In this document: positions 47,601 to 55,311 of the stretch, one piece after another
Numbering within the stretch: position 1 is the first letter of the stretch
Layout of the letters: each line of letters starts with the position of its first letter
From: Acinetobacter baylyi DSM 14961 = CIP 107474
GTDB taxonomy: Bacteria > Pseudomonadota > Gammaproteobacteria > Pseudomonadales > Moraxellaceae
DNA length: 64,000 nt
Assembly (NCBI RefSeq): GCF_000368685.1
Contig: NZ_KB849628.1
Coordinates: forward strand, 388,442-452,441
Direction: 5' to 3'
Program-made: the position numbers and the translations under genes
The notes under the pieces: model-generated
What the model was told of the DNA's origin: nothing
Seen by the model: only the letters and a program-made list of their open reading frames with translations
Database searches by the model: none

Positions 47601-48488
47601 TGAGAAAATTAGAATATCCGCATGTTCTGGGTGGCCCTTTTCTTCTGCGTCTAGAAAGCATTCTTCGACAGCCTGTACCACAGCACGTGGCAGGTTTTCT
47701 TCAAAATCATCAAATTCGTCGTCATCGCTGCCGCCAATCGTCATTTCAGAGATTGGACGATAACGTACTTCAACTGGGAAACTTCGGCCTTCAACTTCAA
47801 AAATAGGTGCATCATTAAAGTAAGCACTAAAACGATTTACGTCTAATGTGGCAGACGTCACAATCACTTTAAGATCTGGGCGCTTAATTAAAATCTGTTT
47901 CAGATAGCCCATGATAAAATCGATATTGAGTGAGCGCTCATGTGCTTCATCAATAATAATAGTGTCATATTTATTTAGATATCGATCATGTCCTAGTTCT
48001 GCAAGCAGAATCCCGTCCGTCATTAATCGAACAATTGAGTCACTTGAACCTTGCTCATTAAATCGGACTTTAAAACTGATCGACTCACCTAACTTTTCAC
48101 CTACTTCTTCTGCAATACGTTGCGAAACACTTCTTGCAGCCAAACGACGTGGTTGCGTATGCCCAATCATCCCAGTTAAACCACGCCCTGCCAGCATCGC
48201 AATTTGAGGAAGCTGAGTGGTCTTGCCCGAACCTGTTTCGCCTGCAACGATAATCACTTGATGCTTTTGAATCGCTTCAATTAAACGATCTGCATACTGT
48301 GTAACAGGCAAATCCTGATTGAGTTTAATCTTGGGAAAACGAGCCAAACGATTTTTAACTTGAGCATTGGATTTTTCGAACAAGGCTTGATATTGCTCTG
48401 GATTTTTATCTTTTCCTTTGCCTAGTCGATTTAAACGATGTCGGTCACGCACCATAACCAATTGATCTACATCTAAACCACTATGCAC
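44634..48488 (-). CDS. hrpA: ATP-dependent RNA helicase HrpA
   Basis: DEAH-box helicase of 1284 residues, near E. coli HrpA (1300). Motif I is GETGSGKTTQ, motif II DEAHERS, motif III SATLD, and motif VI QRKGRCGR; winged-helix, ratchet and OB regions follow, then the HrpA-specific C-terminus. HrpA rescues stalled or colliding ribosomes and helps process mRNA. The start is GTG at 48488, with AGGAAAGG about 8 bases upstream. The 30-base gap suggests co-transcription with the FabH-like gene. Divergent from ahpC. Confidence 0.95.
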   Translation of the reverse strand: MHSGLDVDQLVMVRDRHRLNRLGKGKDKNPEQYQALFEKSNAQVKNRLARFPKIKLNQDLPVTQYADRLIEAIQKHQVIIVAGETGSGKTTQLPQIAMLAGRGLTGMIGHTQPRRLAARSVSQRIAEEVGEKLGESISFKVRFNEQGSSDSIVRLMTDGILLAELGHDRYLNKYDTIIIDEAHERSLNIDFIMGYLKQILIKRPDLKVIVTSATLDVNRFSAYFNDAPIFEVEGRSFPVEVRYRPISEMTIGGSDDDEFDDFEENLPRAVVQAVEECFLDAEEKGHPEHADILIFSSTEQEIRELQETLQKYGPKHTEILPLYARLGLGEQQRIFSPSGKGRRIIISTNVAETALTVPNIRYVIDSGFARISRYNYRSRVQRLPIEAISQAAANQRKGRCGRIAPGVCIRLYSEEDFLSRPEFTEPEIKRTNLASVILQMQSLGLGSVEQFDFIEPPDHRLVNDGRKLLIELGALSEQKADLTKVGQMMSRMPIDPRLARMIVGGSHFGVLNEILIVVSALAIQDPRERPADKQMQADQKHALFKEADSDFLFYLKLWDTLQHNPDVATENKRRQFARQHFLSWLRLREWKQTHSQLLDLAKSLNLSFNEKKASYENLHRALLTGLLSFIANKTDERNIYMAVRQQKAKVFPASTLHKSNTPWVMAFEMVETSQVYLRTLAKIDPEWILLAARDLLKYHYYEPHWSKKSGIVNAYAQISLFGLIIEPKRLINFEKVDHPAAREIFLRDALTTGHLGTMPPFLKHNLLKLEEVERVEDKLRRRDLVVDEETIYQFYAQRVPTEIASRSSFEDWRATIEPKHPRYLFVEDDALWQSDRPTTQQFPDYLQNGQLRLATTYRFDPSHDQDGATVKIPVQALAQVDENLWSWGIPGWRLDLIEALLKSLPKDKRRNLVPIPDTARKLMQSVDASHLREHIFKFLAFALRGEQISEKDFAFNRIDAYLVPFIWVTNEKGQVIEKGRDLDELKARCRTETHRPVKQMKGEFKTFPDHFVFEASQKVTGVVVKQYQALVPSKNFADLEQKDESGVVIQTFNDQDEAIRQHREGVIRLIHLQLGDLSRQLKKQISKPLFLAYSPLGDKSKLEQMLIYATLQLSVNTLPVNEQEFKQLLQHVKQEFLTHGQQALQIISDIFIQWQDIRRQLLMLDADIFARSIDDIEDQLDLMNLSDFVYTRGSEVWLEFPRYLKALLMRLERLPNNLPRDEAAILEVDPWMDKLFKFKNKTELKSLYFMVEELRISLFSQPMKTKMPVSAARLQKLWQGLGIH

Positions 48489-48843
48489 AGATAACCTTTC
48501 CTAATATTTTAAACAAGCGTTCTATTTTACGCGGGAATATAGCTGAACGAAAGTGATTCGTTTTATTTCTTGTTTTTTTAAGATATACCCTTGAAATTTA
48601 GAGTTCTTACCCGCATGTTGTTATGCAAGCAGAATTAGGGTCTGTCATTGGATGATCATATTGCCTTGTTAAGATGATAGATCAGACAGTTCGGGTGAAA
48701 TATTAGACATTTTTGTGTGGCAATTCATTTTTCCGATTTTGTTTATGCAAAAATACTATTTCCCCAATAAATAAAAGTTCTTTATTCTAAATCAAGTTTT
48801 AAAGTTAACGATAATGTCCAATTCATGAATCATGGAGAAAATG
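48489..48843. other. Divergent promoter region of hrpA and ahpC
   Basis: About 355 bases that must hold the minus-strand hrpA promoter and the plus-strand ahpC promoter. I looked for an OxyR-type spaced dyad before ahpC and found nothing convincing. No gene or terminator seen. Confidence 0.4.
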
Positions 48844-49407
48844 ATGAGCTTAATTAATACTGAAGTTAAACCATTTAAAGCAACTGCTTACCACAACGGT
48901 CAATTTGTTGAAGTGACTGAAGCTGACCTTAAAGGCAAATGGTCTGTTGTATTCTTCTATCCAGCTGACTTCACTTTTGTTTGCCCAACTGAACTTGAGG
49001 ACTTAGCTGACAACTATGCTGAATTTCAAAAGCTAGGTGTTGAAATTTACGGTGTTTCGACTGATACACATTTCACGCACAAAGCATGGCATGACACTTC
49101 AGAAGCAATCAAAAAAATCCAGTATCCACTTGTTGGCGATCCAACTTGGACACTTTCTAAAAACTTTGAAGTGTTAATCGAAGCTGCTGGCTTAGCTGAC
49201 CGTGGTACTTTCGTAATCGATCCTGAAGGTAAAATCCAGATCGTTGAAATCAACGCTGGCGGTATTGGCCGTGATGCTCAAGAACTTCTTCGTAAAGTGA
49301 AAGCAGCTCAATACGTTCACTCTCATCCAGGTGAAGTATGCCCTGCTAAATGGAAAGAAGGTGAAGCGACGCTTGCTCCATCTATCGACTTAGTGGGTAA
49401 AATCTAA
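48844..49407 (+). CDS. ahpC: Alkyl hydroperoxide reductase subunit C
   Basis: Typical two-Cys peroxiredoxin of 187 residues, reducing H2O2, organic peroxides and peroxynitrite. Peroxidatic Cys47 is in FVCPTE, and resolving Cys166 in [10 protein letters not shown]. The GGIGR and C-terminal motifs of the overoxidation-sensitive class are present ([11 protein letters not shown]). GGAG at 48834-48837 fits the ATG at 48844, giving [11 protein letters not shown] as in E. coli. No ahpF is adjacent, so its reductase is encoded elsewhere. A terminator follows. Confidence 0.95.
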   Translation: MSLINTEVKPFKATAYHNGQFVEVTEADLKGKWSVVFFYPADFTFVCPTELEDLADNYAEFQKLGVEIYGVSTDTHFTHKAWHDTSEAIKKIQYPLVGDPTWTLSKNFEVLIEAAGLADRGTFVIDPEGKIQIVEINAGGIGRDAQELLRKVKAAQYVHSHPGEVCPAKWKEGEATLAPSIDLVGKI

Positions 49408-49426
49408 TTTTTTAGATGTTATCTAT

Positions 49427-49458
49427 AAAAATAGTCACCTTATAGGTGGCTATTTTTT
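49427..49458 (+). terminator. Terminator of ahpC
   Basis: A 13-bp stem with one G-T pair (49427-49439 with 49445-49457), 5-base loop and a T-run. It begins 20 bases after the stop. Confidence 0.85.
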
Positions 49459-49572
49459 ATTTGTAATTTATTCAATTGATCAGAACTTACTTTATTCATC
49501 TAACTTATAATAAATCATAAAAATGCATAAAAATTTATTTTAAGTTAATACCAAATTTTTATATTATCCATT

Positions 49573-49600
49573 AAAAAAGCCCGTTATACGGGCTTTTCTG
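49573..49600 (-). terminator. Orphan terminator in the ahpC-SDR gap
   Basis: AAAAGCCCG (49575-49583) pairs with CGGGCTTTT (49589-49597). On the minus strand the U-run is long (six T), on the plus strand four. Neither ahpC nor the SDR gene needs it, as both have closer terminators. Confidence 0.65.
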
Positions 49601-49723
49601 CAACATCTAATATTGATCCAAAGTAGCACCAATATACTATGTTTGAGCAATTTAAATACAGGTTACATATCTTGGTTCGCCTAACTAAGTTATCCTTGAA
49701 GTCAGAAAGAATATGTTGACCTT
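49573..49723 (-). ncRNA. Candidate small RNA, about 150 nt, minus strand
   Basis: On the minus strand a promoter-like TTGACT (49758-49753), a 17-base spacer and TAATCT (49735-49730) point to a start near 49723. About 130 bases later a hairpin with GCCCG/CGGGC arms and a T6 tail ends the unit at about 49573. No minus-strand ORF with a ribosome site lies inside. The spacer carries the dyad ATTATC-5-GATAAT (49732-49748), which resembles Fur half-sites. All parts are inferred from sequence; I recognise no known RNA family. Confidence 0.35.
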
Positions 49724-49729
49724 GGAATT

Positions 49730-49758
49730 AGATTATCATTCAGATAATAGATAGTCAA
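49730..49758 (-). promoter_or_regulatory. Candidate promoter with a Fur-like dyad
   Basis: -35 TTGACT and -10 TAATCT with ideal 17-base spacing on the minus strand; the dyad ATTATC...GATAAT lies across the spacer and -10. It would drive the candidate small RNA. Confidence 0.35.
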
Positions 49759-49880
49759 TTAATAAGGAGGTTATTTTCAACTTAAAACAATAAAATAAAT
49801 AATATAAAAATCAATGCACTAAATAAAACTTACAATATAATTACATTTTAGAATATTTATTAACAATCTAGAGCAAAAAT

Positions 49881-49914
49881 AATCGGGCTTTGAATATATT
49901 TCAAAGCCCTGATT
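49881..49914 (-). terminator. Terminator of the four-gene cassette
   Basis: GGGCTTTGA (49885-49893) pairs with TCAAAGCCC (49901-49909), extended by AATC/GATT with one bulge. On the minus strand ATTATTTTTG follows. It lies 37 bases past the SDR stop. Confidence 0.75.
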
Positions 49915-49950
49915 TAAAATAAACCTTGTCGTTTTCTTAGACATCAATGA

Positions 49951-50733
49951 TTAGTGGCCCAACTGATGAATTAAGCTTAAATGCTTTCTTACACCTTGAT
50001 CGACTAAATGCGGCATAATCGAATTCATCATGACAAATCCGCGCTCGGGCCAACCAATATAAGTATTCTGTTTACCTTGTTTAATCGACTGTATAATAAT
50101 CTTGGCTACAAGTTCTGGACTATCTGCTTTACTTCCCATTGCTTGCATCAAATCTTGTGCAGCCTGACTATTCATTGTTGTTTGCGTTGCTCTAGGTGCA
50201 ACATACAACACTTGAATATTGCTATCGGCCAATTCACGTCGCAGGGCTTCCGAAAAACCTCGTAATGCGAATTTGGTTGCACAATATGTAGTGTAGCCAG
50301 CAAAACCAAGTGATCCATAAATCGAACCCACATTGACAATTTTCGCTTCAGATACAGCATTTAATTTTGCAATTAAACCCGCAGTCAAACTCATTGGTGC
50401 CGTGACATTCAGTTGTACCAGTTGATGAATCTGTTCAGGTGACTGATGATCAAGCGTTGCAAAACAATTCACACCTGCTGCATTAATCAATAAATTCAAT
50501 CCCTCAACTTGTGAAGCGACCTGAATGACTTTATTCAAATCCTGAAAATCGAGCAGATCAGCACGGATAATTTTGATTTGTCCGATATATTTCTGCTGCA
50601 AACCTTCTAAAGATTGAATATTACGGGCCACTGCCAGTACTTTTGCGCCTTCACGACACAGCGCTTCACACAGTGCCAATCCTATCCCGCCACTCGCACC
50701 CGTGAGTAAAACATTTGCATTAGATAATTGCAT
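49951..50733 (-). CDS. Short-chain dehydrogenase/reductase, last gene of the cassette
   Basis: A 260-residue NAD(P)-dependent oxidoreductase of the classical SDR family. The cofactor motif is LLTGASGGIGLALCEAL near residue 10; NAAG follows at about 85 (LINAAGVNCFA). The catalytic Ser, Tyr and Lys are in VNVGSIYGSLG and YTTYCATKFALRG (YxxxK). ARNIQS after strand 2 suggests NADP(H). The ATG at 50733 begins 19 bases after the diiron gene's stop; the frame is open ten codons upstream. It should reduce or oxidise an intermediate of the pathway; the substrate is unknown. Confidence 0.85.
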   Translation of the reverse strand: MQLSNANVLLTGASGGIGLALCEALCREGAKVLAVARNIQSLEGLQQKYIGQIKIIRADLLDFQDLNKVIQVASQVEGLNLLINAAGVNCFATLDHQSPEQIHQLVQLNVTAPMSLTAGLIAKLNAVSEAKIVNVGSIYGSLGFAGYTTYCATKFALRGFSEALRRELADSNIQVLYVAPRATQTTMNSQAAQDLMQAMGSKADSPELVAKIIIQSIKQGKQNTYIGWPERGFVMMNSIMPHLVDQGVRKHLSLIHQLGH

Positions 50734-50752
50734 AGACTCTATTCCCTTTAGA

Positions 50753-51421
50753 TTACGCTGCAAACTTCAAATGAATATCAGGTACCTGCTCATACATTTG
50801 TGTATAAAGCTTAAATACAACCTTAGAACAATGAATAATATCTTGCTGATCTTTTTCATCCTTGACCATATTCATCAATTTTTCAAAGTTTTGCATGTGT
50901 GAAATATCAAGACTACCGTGTGATTTTAGGTAGCTAAATGCCTGATTTGGTAAGTTAAGATGTTGCTGGATTTTTTCAGCGGCTTCAGTGGCAACAGATA
51001 CGCTTGTTCCTTCAAGCACATTGACCATACCAAACAGTGCAATCGGATTGACACGTTTGACCTGATCAAACAGAAATGCAACCATTAGTTCAATAGGTAA
51101 GCATGGGCGACTATTTTTAACCTGTTCTGGATCAACGCCACATGCTTTTAAATCATTCAAAATCCATTGTTCATGACCCGCTTCTTCTTCAATGTATTCG
51201 CATATAGCGGGTTGTAACCAAGATAATCGTTCTGGCAACTGCGCACCTGCAGCCATCATTAATGGCACGGTAAAACGAACATGATGATATGCCTGACTTA
51301 GAAAAGCACAATATTGTTCCAGTGAAAGACGGCTATTCAAGGCATCATCAATCAGTGAAGTCGCAAACAATTTTTGTCTTTCTTGAGCGGTTGCTTGTTG
51401 AAGCTGTTGAAAAAATGACAT
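50753..51421 (-). CDS. Iron-containing redox enzyme family protein (haem-oxygenase-like diiron oxidase)
   Basis: A 222-residue helical protein of the haem-oxygenase-like diiron (HDO) superfamily. Six candidate ligands are visible in the order typical for the family: EEEAGHEQWI (Glu, His), NVLEGTS (Glu) and LKSHGSLDISHMQNF (His, Asp, His). Known relatives oxidise or cleave fatty acids, amino acids or N-hydroxylated groups (for example UndA, BesC and SznF). GGAAG lies 7 bases before the ATG. It lies between an AMP-forming ligase and an SDR, so its substrate is probably made by the ligase. Confidence 0.78.
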   Translation of the reverse strand: MSFFQQLQQATAQERQKLFATSLIDDALNSRLSLEQYCAFLSQAYHHVRFTVPLMMAAGAQLPERLSWLQPAICEYIEEEAGHEQWILNDLKACGVDPEQVKNSRPCLPIELMVAFLFDQVKRVNPIALFGMVNVLEGTSVSVATEAAEKIQQHLNLPNQAFSYLKSHGSLDISHMQNFEKLMNMVKDEKDQQDIIHCSKVVFKLYTQMYEQVPDIHLKFAA

Positions 51422-51433
51422 AAATTTCTTCCT

Positions 51434-52885
51434 TTAAGCTGAAAATACATTGTGGTAACGACTGACGATCTCATCACGTCGTAATCGACCATTCGCTGTT
51501 GCGAGTTGATTGGTTGTACTAAACGGTTCTGTTAAACGTACCCAGTGTTTGACACGGGCATAATCAGGCAATTTAATATTGGCCTGTTCCACGACCTGCT
51601 CAATCTGATCATTGCTAATCGCACTATGTACAGGCCAAAGCAGCGCATAGTTTTCAGGTAAAGCCTCACCATAGACAAATGCCTGACCCACTACGCCAGT
51701 TTGACTCAGCAATGCCTCTACCCATTCAGGGTTAACATTACGACCAAAACTGGTAATAAACTGATGTTTCTTACGGCCATGTACGTAAAGATAGCCATCT
51801 TCATCAAGCATGCCTAAATCACCAGTCGGCCAGTATTTTACGGGTGCATGGTTGCTCCCTAGATAACCAAGACATTGATTATTTGCGACCAGAATTTCGC
51901 CATCATTGGCAATACTGACCTCTACATGAGCTAAAGGTTTTCCGACACTGCCAGCTCGTTGCTGCGCTGGTGTATTTAAGGCAACCACAGAAGCACATTC
52001 AGATAAACCGTAACCTTCATAGACTGGCAGATTTAAGGTTTGCGCACGTTTAAGCAAATCTGGATTCACATGACCGCCACCTACCGCAATAAAGCGATAA
52101 TCTTCGGCCCGTAAAAGTTTGGATGAAACAGCCTCAACCAAAACGCTTAAAAACTGAGGTACTAAAATCAGACTATGCGGCTTACTTTGATTTAAATAAT
52201 GTGAAAACTGATGAACATCGACACCACTGGCCCCTCTCAATCCTAGATCGGAAGCACTTACCAGCTCGATCTGTGCTCCTCTATACAACATTGCATAACA
52301 TCCAATATTTTCAAGTAGAACAGCTAAAGGCATCAGAGCCAGGTGTTTTTGTGGTTTTGTTTCATCAATCGCTTCACTTAAGGATTTCGCCACAGTCAGA
52401 ATTTGCTCACTACCCAGACATACCGCTTTGGGATGTCCAGTGGTACCAGACGTAAATGTCAGTTTTTGTGTTGATTGAGGAAATTCGACAGCTTTTGCTG
52501 ACTTTAACCGCCAAAAACAAGCATCCTTAAAATAAAGATCAAGATGATCCAAATTTAGATTATCATTTGAAATCACTAAATCTGCCTGAGAAATCTCAAG
52601 ACAATAATTGAGTTGTGATGAAGAAAAAAATGGCGGTAAAATAATAGTTGGAATTTCAGAAAATAATAATGTCAAATCCCAAAGCATTAAATCAACTGAA
52701 TTTTCTAAATATAAAGCGACAACTTTTACATCCAGTTGTTTTAATATTTCCTGTCGTTTATTGACCTCACTAAGTAAATCAGCATAGTTGATTGTCTGAT
52801 ATTTATCAGATAAAGCAATATTATAAGGTTGCTGAAACTGATAATTTTCTAATTTAGATTTAAAATCTGAAAGTTTATGCAACAT
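51434..52885 (-). CDS. AMP-forming acyl/aryl ligase (ANL superfamily)
   Basis: A 483-residue adenylate-forming enzyme. The P-loop is LTFTSGTTGHPKAVC; the motifs YEGYGLSECASV and WPTGDLGMLDEDGYLYVHGR with the hinge residue follow, then a short C-terminal domain. The usual catalytic lysine near the C-terminus is not obvious: the tail reads TANGRLRRDEIVSRY, with Arg where PxTxxGKxxR has Lys. It activates a carboxylic acid as an acyl-AMP; no carrier protein or CoA motif is evident. The ATG overlaps the upstream stop by 11 bases, so the two genes are coupled. Confidence 0.82.
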   Translation of the reverse strand: MLHKLSDFKSKLENYQFQQPYNIALSDKYQTINYADLLSEVNKRQEILKQLDVKVVALYLENSVDLMLWDLTLLFSEIPTIILPPFFSSSQLNYCLEISQADLVISNDNLNLDHLDLYFKDACFWRLKSAKAVEFPQSTQKLTFTSGTTGHPKAVCLGSEQILTVAKSLSEAIDETKPQKHLALMPLAVLLENIGCYAMLYRGAQIELVSASDLGLRGASGVDVHQFSHYLNQSKPHSLILVPQFLSVLVEAVSSKLLRAEDYRFIAVGGGHVNPDLLKRAQTLNLPVYEGYGLSECASVVALNTPAQQRAGSVGKPLAHVEVSIANDGEILVANNQCLGYLGSNHAPVKYWPTGDLGMLDEDGYLYVHGRKKHQFITSFGRNVNPEWVEALLSQTGVVGQAFVYGEALPENYALLWPVHSAISNDQIEQVVEQANIKLPDYARVKHWVRLTEPFSTTNQLATANGRLRRDEIVSRYHNVFSA

Positions 52886-53546
52886 GATCGATATCCTCGG
52901 TAAGAGGTTTTAATCCCAAAGACTCAAATACCTGTAACTGATTCAAATTGAATGCGCATAATTTTACATCTGCTGCAAATACATGCGGCTCATGACTATA
53001 ATAGCTACCCCAATGTTCATATCCATCATTCAAACGTTCTGGATTAGCATCCTGTAAATCCAGTAAAGAAAGCCCTAACTTTTTAAAGCTATTTACCAAT
53101 TGGTGATGTCCAGTAAAACTCACCCATTTATAATGATTCTCGGCAAGCAGCCAAGTCAGAAAAATAATAATCAAACGTGCACTTCCGTGATGTAGACCAG
53201 ATAAATTTCCAACCTCAACCACTTGATCACGTATAAAAATCCGACCCGTCTTTTCATTGATAATGAGTTCGATGGATTTATCTAAATACTGTTCCAAAAA
53301 CAAATCGTGAGTAGACGCTAGACGTAATCCAACCACAGCCTGGCACTGCATTTCTGAGTCGAAAGCTGCAAGAAATATTGGCATAAACTGATAAATTTCA
53401 GCAGCATAAATGGCTTTGAAGCGTTGTTGAACAAAATCCTCACAATGTACTCTTAAAGGATGATTTTGATCTACATAATGAAAACTAAACGGAGTTCCTT
53501 TATGTGAGATCTGTATTGGAAAACTTTCTTTGAACACTAGACTCAT
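52875..53546 (-). CDS. Thermostable hemolysin family protein
   Basis: A 223-residue protein of the thermostable hemolysin (delta-VPH) family, first described in Vibrio. The core is RDQVVEVGNLSGLHHGSARL (20 residues), followed by KWVSFTGHHQLVNSFKKLGLSL and HWGSYYSHEPHVFAADVKL pieces. This resembles the autoinducer-synthase/GNAT fold, so acyl transfer is more plausible than pore formation. No signal peptide. It is the first gene of a four-gene cassette. The ATG at 53546 has GGA 8 bases upstream; the ATG at 53561 is also in frame. Confidence 0.8.
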   Translation of the reverse strand: MSLVFKESFPIQISHKGTPFSFHYVDQNHPLRVHCEDFVQQRFKAIYAAEIYQFMPIFLAAFDSEMQCQAVVGLRLASTHDLFLEQYLDKSIELIINEKTGRIFIRDQVVEVGNLSGLHHGSARLIIIFLTWLLAENHYKWVSFTGHHQLVNSFKKLGLSLLDLQDANPERLNDGYEHWGSYYSHEPHVFAADVKLCAFNLNQLQVFESLGLKPLTEDIDHVA

Positions 53547-53930
53547 TTGAATATTCCACATATCCGATAAGCTTAGTATTAAAATTAAAAATGAAGAATT
53601 ACTTAGGAAAAATTAAAGATATTATTTTGTAGTTATTATCAGTATGTAACAAAAATAATCACAAAAATAAACTAAATTTATATTTTTCAGAAAGTTAATA
53701 AAATAATAAATATTCAAGTTATGTTAATGCATTTGAAGTCAAAAGCATATAACATAAGGAATGATAATTATTCCTAAACATTAAATATTATCTATGTGCA
53801 TATTATTCTCTTTTAATAAAATAATAACTGTAAAGCGTGTTTTATTTAAAAAATCAGATTCTATATGAATGACAGCTTTGCAGCATATTTAAGTATAATC
53901 AGATACAAATTTACTTAGGATAAAATAGCA
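53547..53930. other. Divergent AT-rich promoter region of the cassette and the cupin gene
   Basis: About 380 bases with no gene. The one clear structure is the Fur-like palindrome at 53757-53775. Both flanking promoters should lie here. Confidence 0.5.
53757..53775. promoter_or_regulatory. Fur-like palindrome upstream of the four-gene cassette
   Basis: AGGAATGATAATTATTCCT has symmetrical AGGAAT/ATTCCT ends around a GATAATTA core. It matches the Fur consensus at 12 of 19 positions, with an intact centre. It lies about 210 bases from the thermostable-hemolysin gene and 155 from the cupin gene, far for a simple repressor site. Another regulator is possible. Confidence 0.4.
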
Positions 53931-54293
53931 ATGTCTTCACTCTGGCTAGCTGGTCATGGTATTACTCAAGCTGAAGCAACGATCGACTACCCTCGCCCAG
54001 ATCGTCTGGTCAATGGTAATCCTAAACGTACAACACACGATCTATATCAACACCCGCATATGAATTGTGGAATTTGGGAATGTGAGATTGGAATGTGGGA
54101 AATTCATTTTGCACCAAATAAACAAGAGTTTTTTCAAATTATTGAAGGCAAAGTACGTATTCATGATGCCAATACCAATACATATATTGAAGTGCTCGCT
54201 GGTGAAGCTGGCGTTATCCCTCCTGATTTTAAAGGCCGATTTGAAGTAGTAGAAACTGTAAAAAAATATTTTGTGATTGTTGAATCTACTTAG
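53931..54293 (+). CDS. Cupin-domain protein (EutQ-like, DUF861)
   Basis: A single-domain cupin of 120 residues. The motifs GIWECEIGMWEIHFAPNKQEFFQIIEGKV (from about residue 47) and GEAGVIPPDFKGRFEV are the two cupin halves of the DUF861/cupin_3 group. Most metal-binding His residues of motif 1 are missing, so it may bind a small molecule rather than catalyse. AGGA lies about 10 bases before the ATG. Its promoter region is shared with the divergent cassette. Function unknown. Confidence 0.77.
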   Translation: MSSLWLAGHGITQAEATIDYPRPDRLVNGNPKRTTHDLYQHPHMNCGIWECEIGMWEIHFAPNKQEFFQIIEGKVRIHDANTNTYIEVLAGEAGVIPPDFKGRFEVVETVKKYFVIVEST

Positions 54294-54313
54294 AATTTAA
54301 TTCAAAAAAATAC

Positions 54314-54337
54314 GGCATGAGTACAAAACCTCATGCC
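54314..54337. terminator. Hairpin between the cupin gene and the membrane protein gene
   Basis: GGCATGAG (54314-54321) pairs with CTCATGCC (54330-54337) around an 8-base loop between convergent genes. No long T-run, so strength is uncertain. Confidence 0.45.
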
Positions 54338-54357
54338 ATATACGCTAAAATTATTTT

Positions 54358-54702
54358 TTAATTATTTACTTTTTTTATTATCTCTATATTTTGAATATTT
54401 ACTTTTTTTAATTTTGGCATCATCATTTTTATTATAAAGAAAGTTAACAAACTAATTAGAAGCATAAGAATAACTTCCACACTCATGCTCAAAAAAAACA
54501 AAGATGTATAAAACAGAAAAAAAGCAGGTACACATATTTTTATTTCTTTAAAATATAAAGTAATAAATATTCCAAATACAAAAGAAGATATGGAAATATT
54601 TAAAATATCATTCATTCCTATATTTTTTAAAATAACAACAATCAGACAAAGTGCAATGATTGAAGCGAGAAAAACAAAAATATTTTTCACTATAAACATC
54701 AT
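54358..54702 (-). CDS. Small membrane protein of unknown function
   Basis: A 114-residue integral membrane protein with four hydrophobic segments (about residues 6-26, 33-50, 58-72 and 73-95) and a basic C-terminal tail (KLKKVNIQNIEIIKKVNN). GAGGAG lies just before the ATG at 54702 (a second ATG follows at once), which is strong support for translation. The base composition is even more AT-rich than its neighbours, so it may be acquired. I recognise no family. A GC-rich palindrome lies about 30 bases upstream. Confidence 0.6.
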   Translation of the reverse strand: MMFIVKNIFVFLASIIALCLIVVILKNIGMNDILNISISSFVFGIFITLYFKEIKICVPAFFLFYTSLFFLSMSVEVILMLLISLLTFFIIKMMMPKLKKVNIQNIEIIKKVNN

Positions 54703-55311
54703 ACTTTCTCCTCTGTGAGCAATTTAATTAACCTTTCCCCTAGAACCCGCTCTAGGGGGAAAGATTCTTATACATCACCTTATAATTTAAAGAGCCCTTT
54801 TCTTGAGAGTATTTCTATTAATCAAGAGATCTTTATAATTGTTGGGCATCTTCAGTTAATGTTCAGATTTCTGGGAAATAATTAATTACCTTCTGATGTA
54901 CAAGAGCCAGTATAAAGAACCTCAAAACTATCGATATAATCTTTGGCTTACATGATTGTGAGAAATTGCTTACATTTGATTATTTATTAACCTATTACTG
55001 TAATAATATTTAATAATTTTTTATATAAAAAACAATTATTTATTTTTAATATATTTAAAAAAATTTTTCTCATTTTTACAAAACCTCATAACAGTGTATA
55101 GGTTTATTAACAATTAAACATAAGGTTTTGTTTTATATATGATTAAAAAAATAGCATTCATAAAACACAAAGAAAATTGGAAAAATTCACTTTTGGAAGC
55201 GTCTAGATGTATCATATACAGAACTAAAGCTCTTTTATCATTTATGAAATGATATAAGTGGTTTAAGAAACTATATAAATTGCTTAAATTACATGATTCG
55301 AGGTTTTAGTT
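54703..55311. other. Long AT-rich gap with one palindrome
   Basis: About 600 bases. It holds a GC-rich palindrome (54733-54763) near the membrane-protein gene and the promoter of the BLUF gene at the right. A 37-codon ORF at 55139-55252 lacks a well-spaced ribosome site. Nothing else is recognised. Confidence 0.45.
54733..54763. repeat. GC-rich imperfect palindrome upstream of the membrane protein gene
   Basis: CTTTCCCCTAGA (54733-54744) and TCTAGGGGGAAAG (54751-54763) pair with one bulged G around ACCCGC. Neither side has a U-run, so it is not a usual terminator. It stands out in AT-rich DNA; it could be a leader structure or an operator. Confidence 0.5.

Noticed and set aside
48600..48830. 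OxyR site upstream of ahpC
   Set aside because: No set of spaced ATAG/CTAT elements could be aligned convincingly, so OxyR control is not claimed from sequence.
49639..49719. 26-codon plus-strand ORF (MFEQFKYRLH...) in the ahpC-SDR gap
   Set aside because: No ribosome site, very short, and antisense to the candidate small RNA, which explains the region better.
52123..52455. 110-codon plus-strand ORF inside the AMP ligase gene
   Set aside because: Antisense to conserved ligase motifs; no start signal.
55139..55252. 37-codon ORF upstream of the BLUF gene
   Set aside because: The only AAGG lies about 15 bases from the ATG, too far, and the peptide has no recognisable feature. Left out as a gene.
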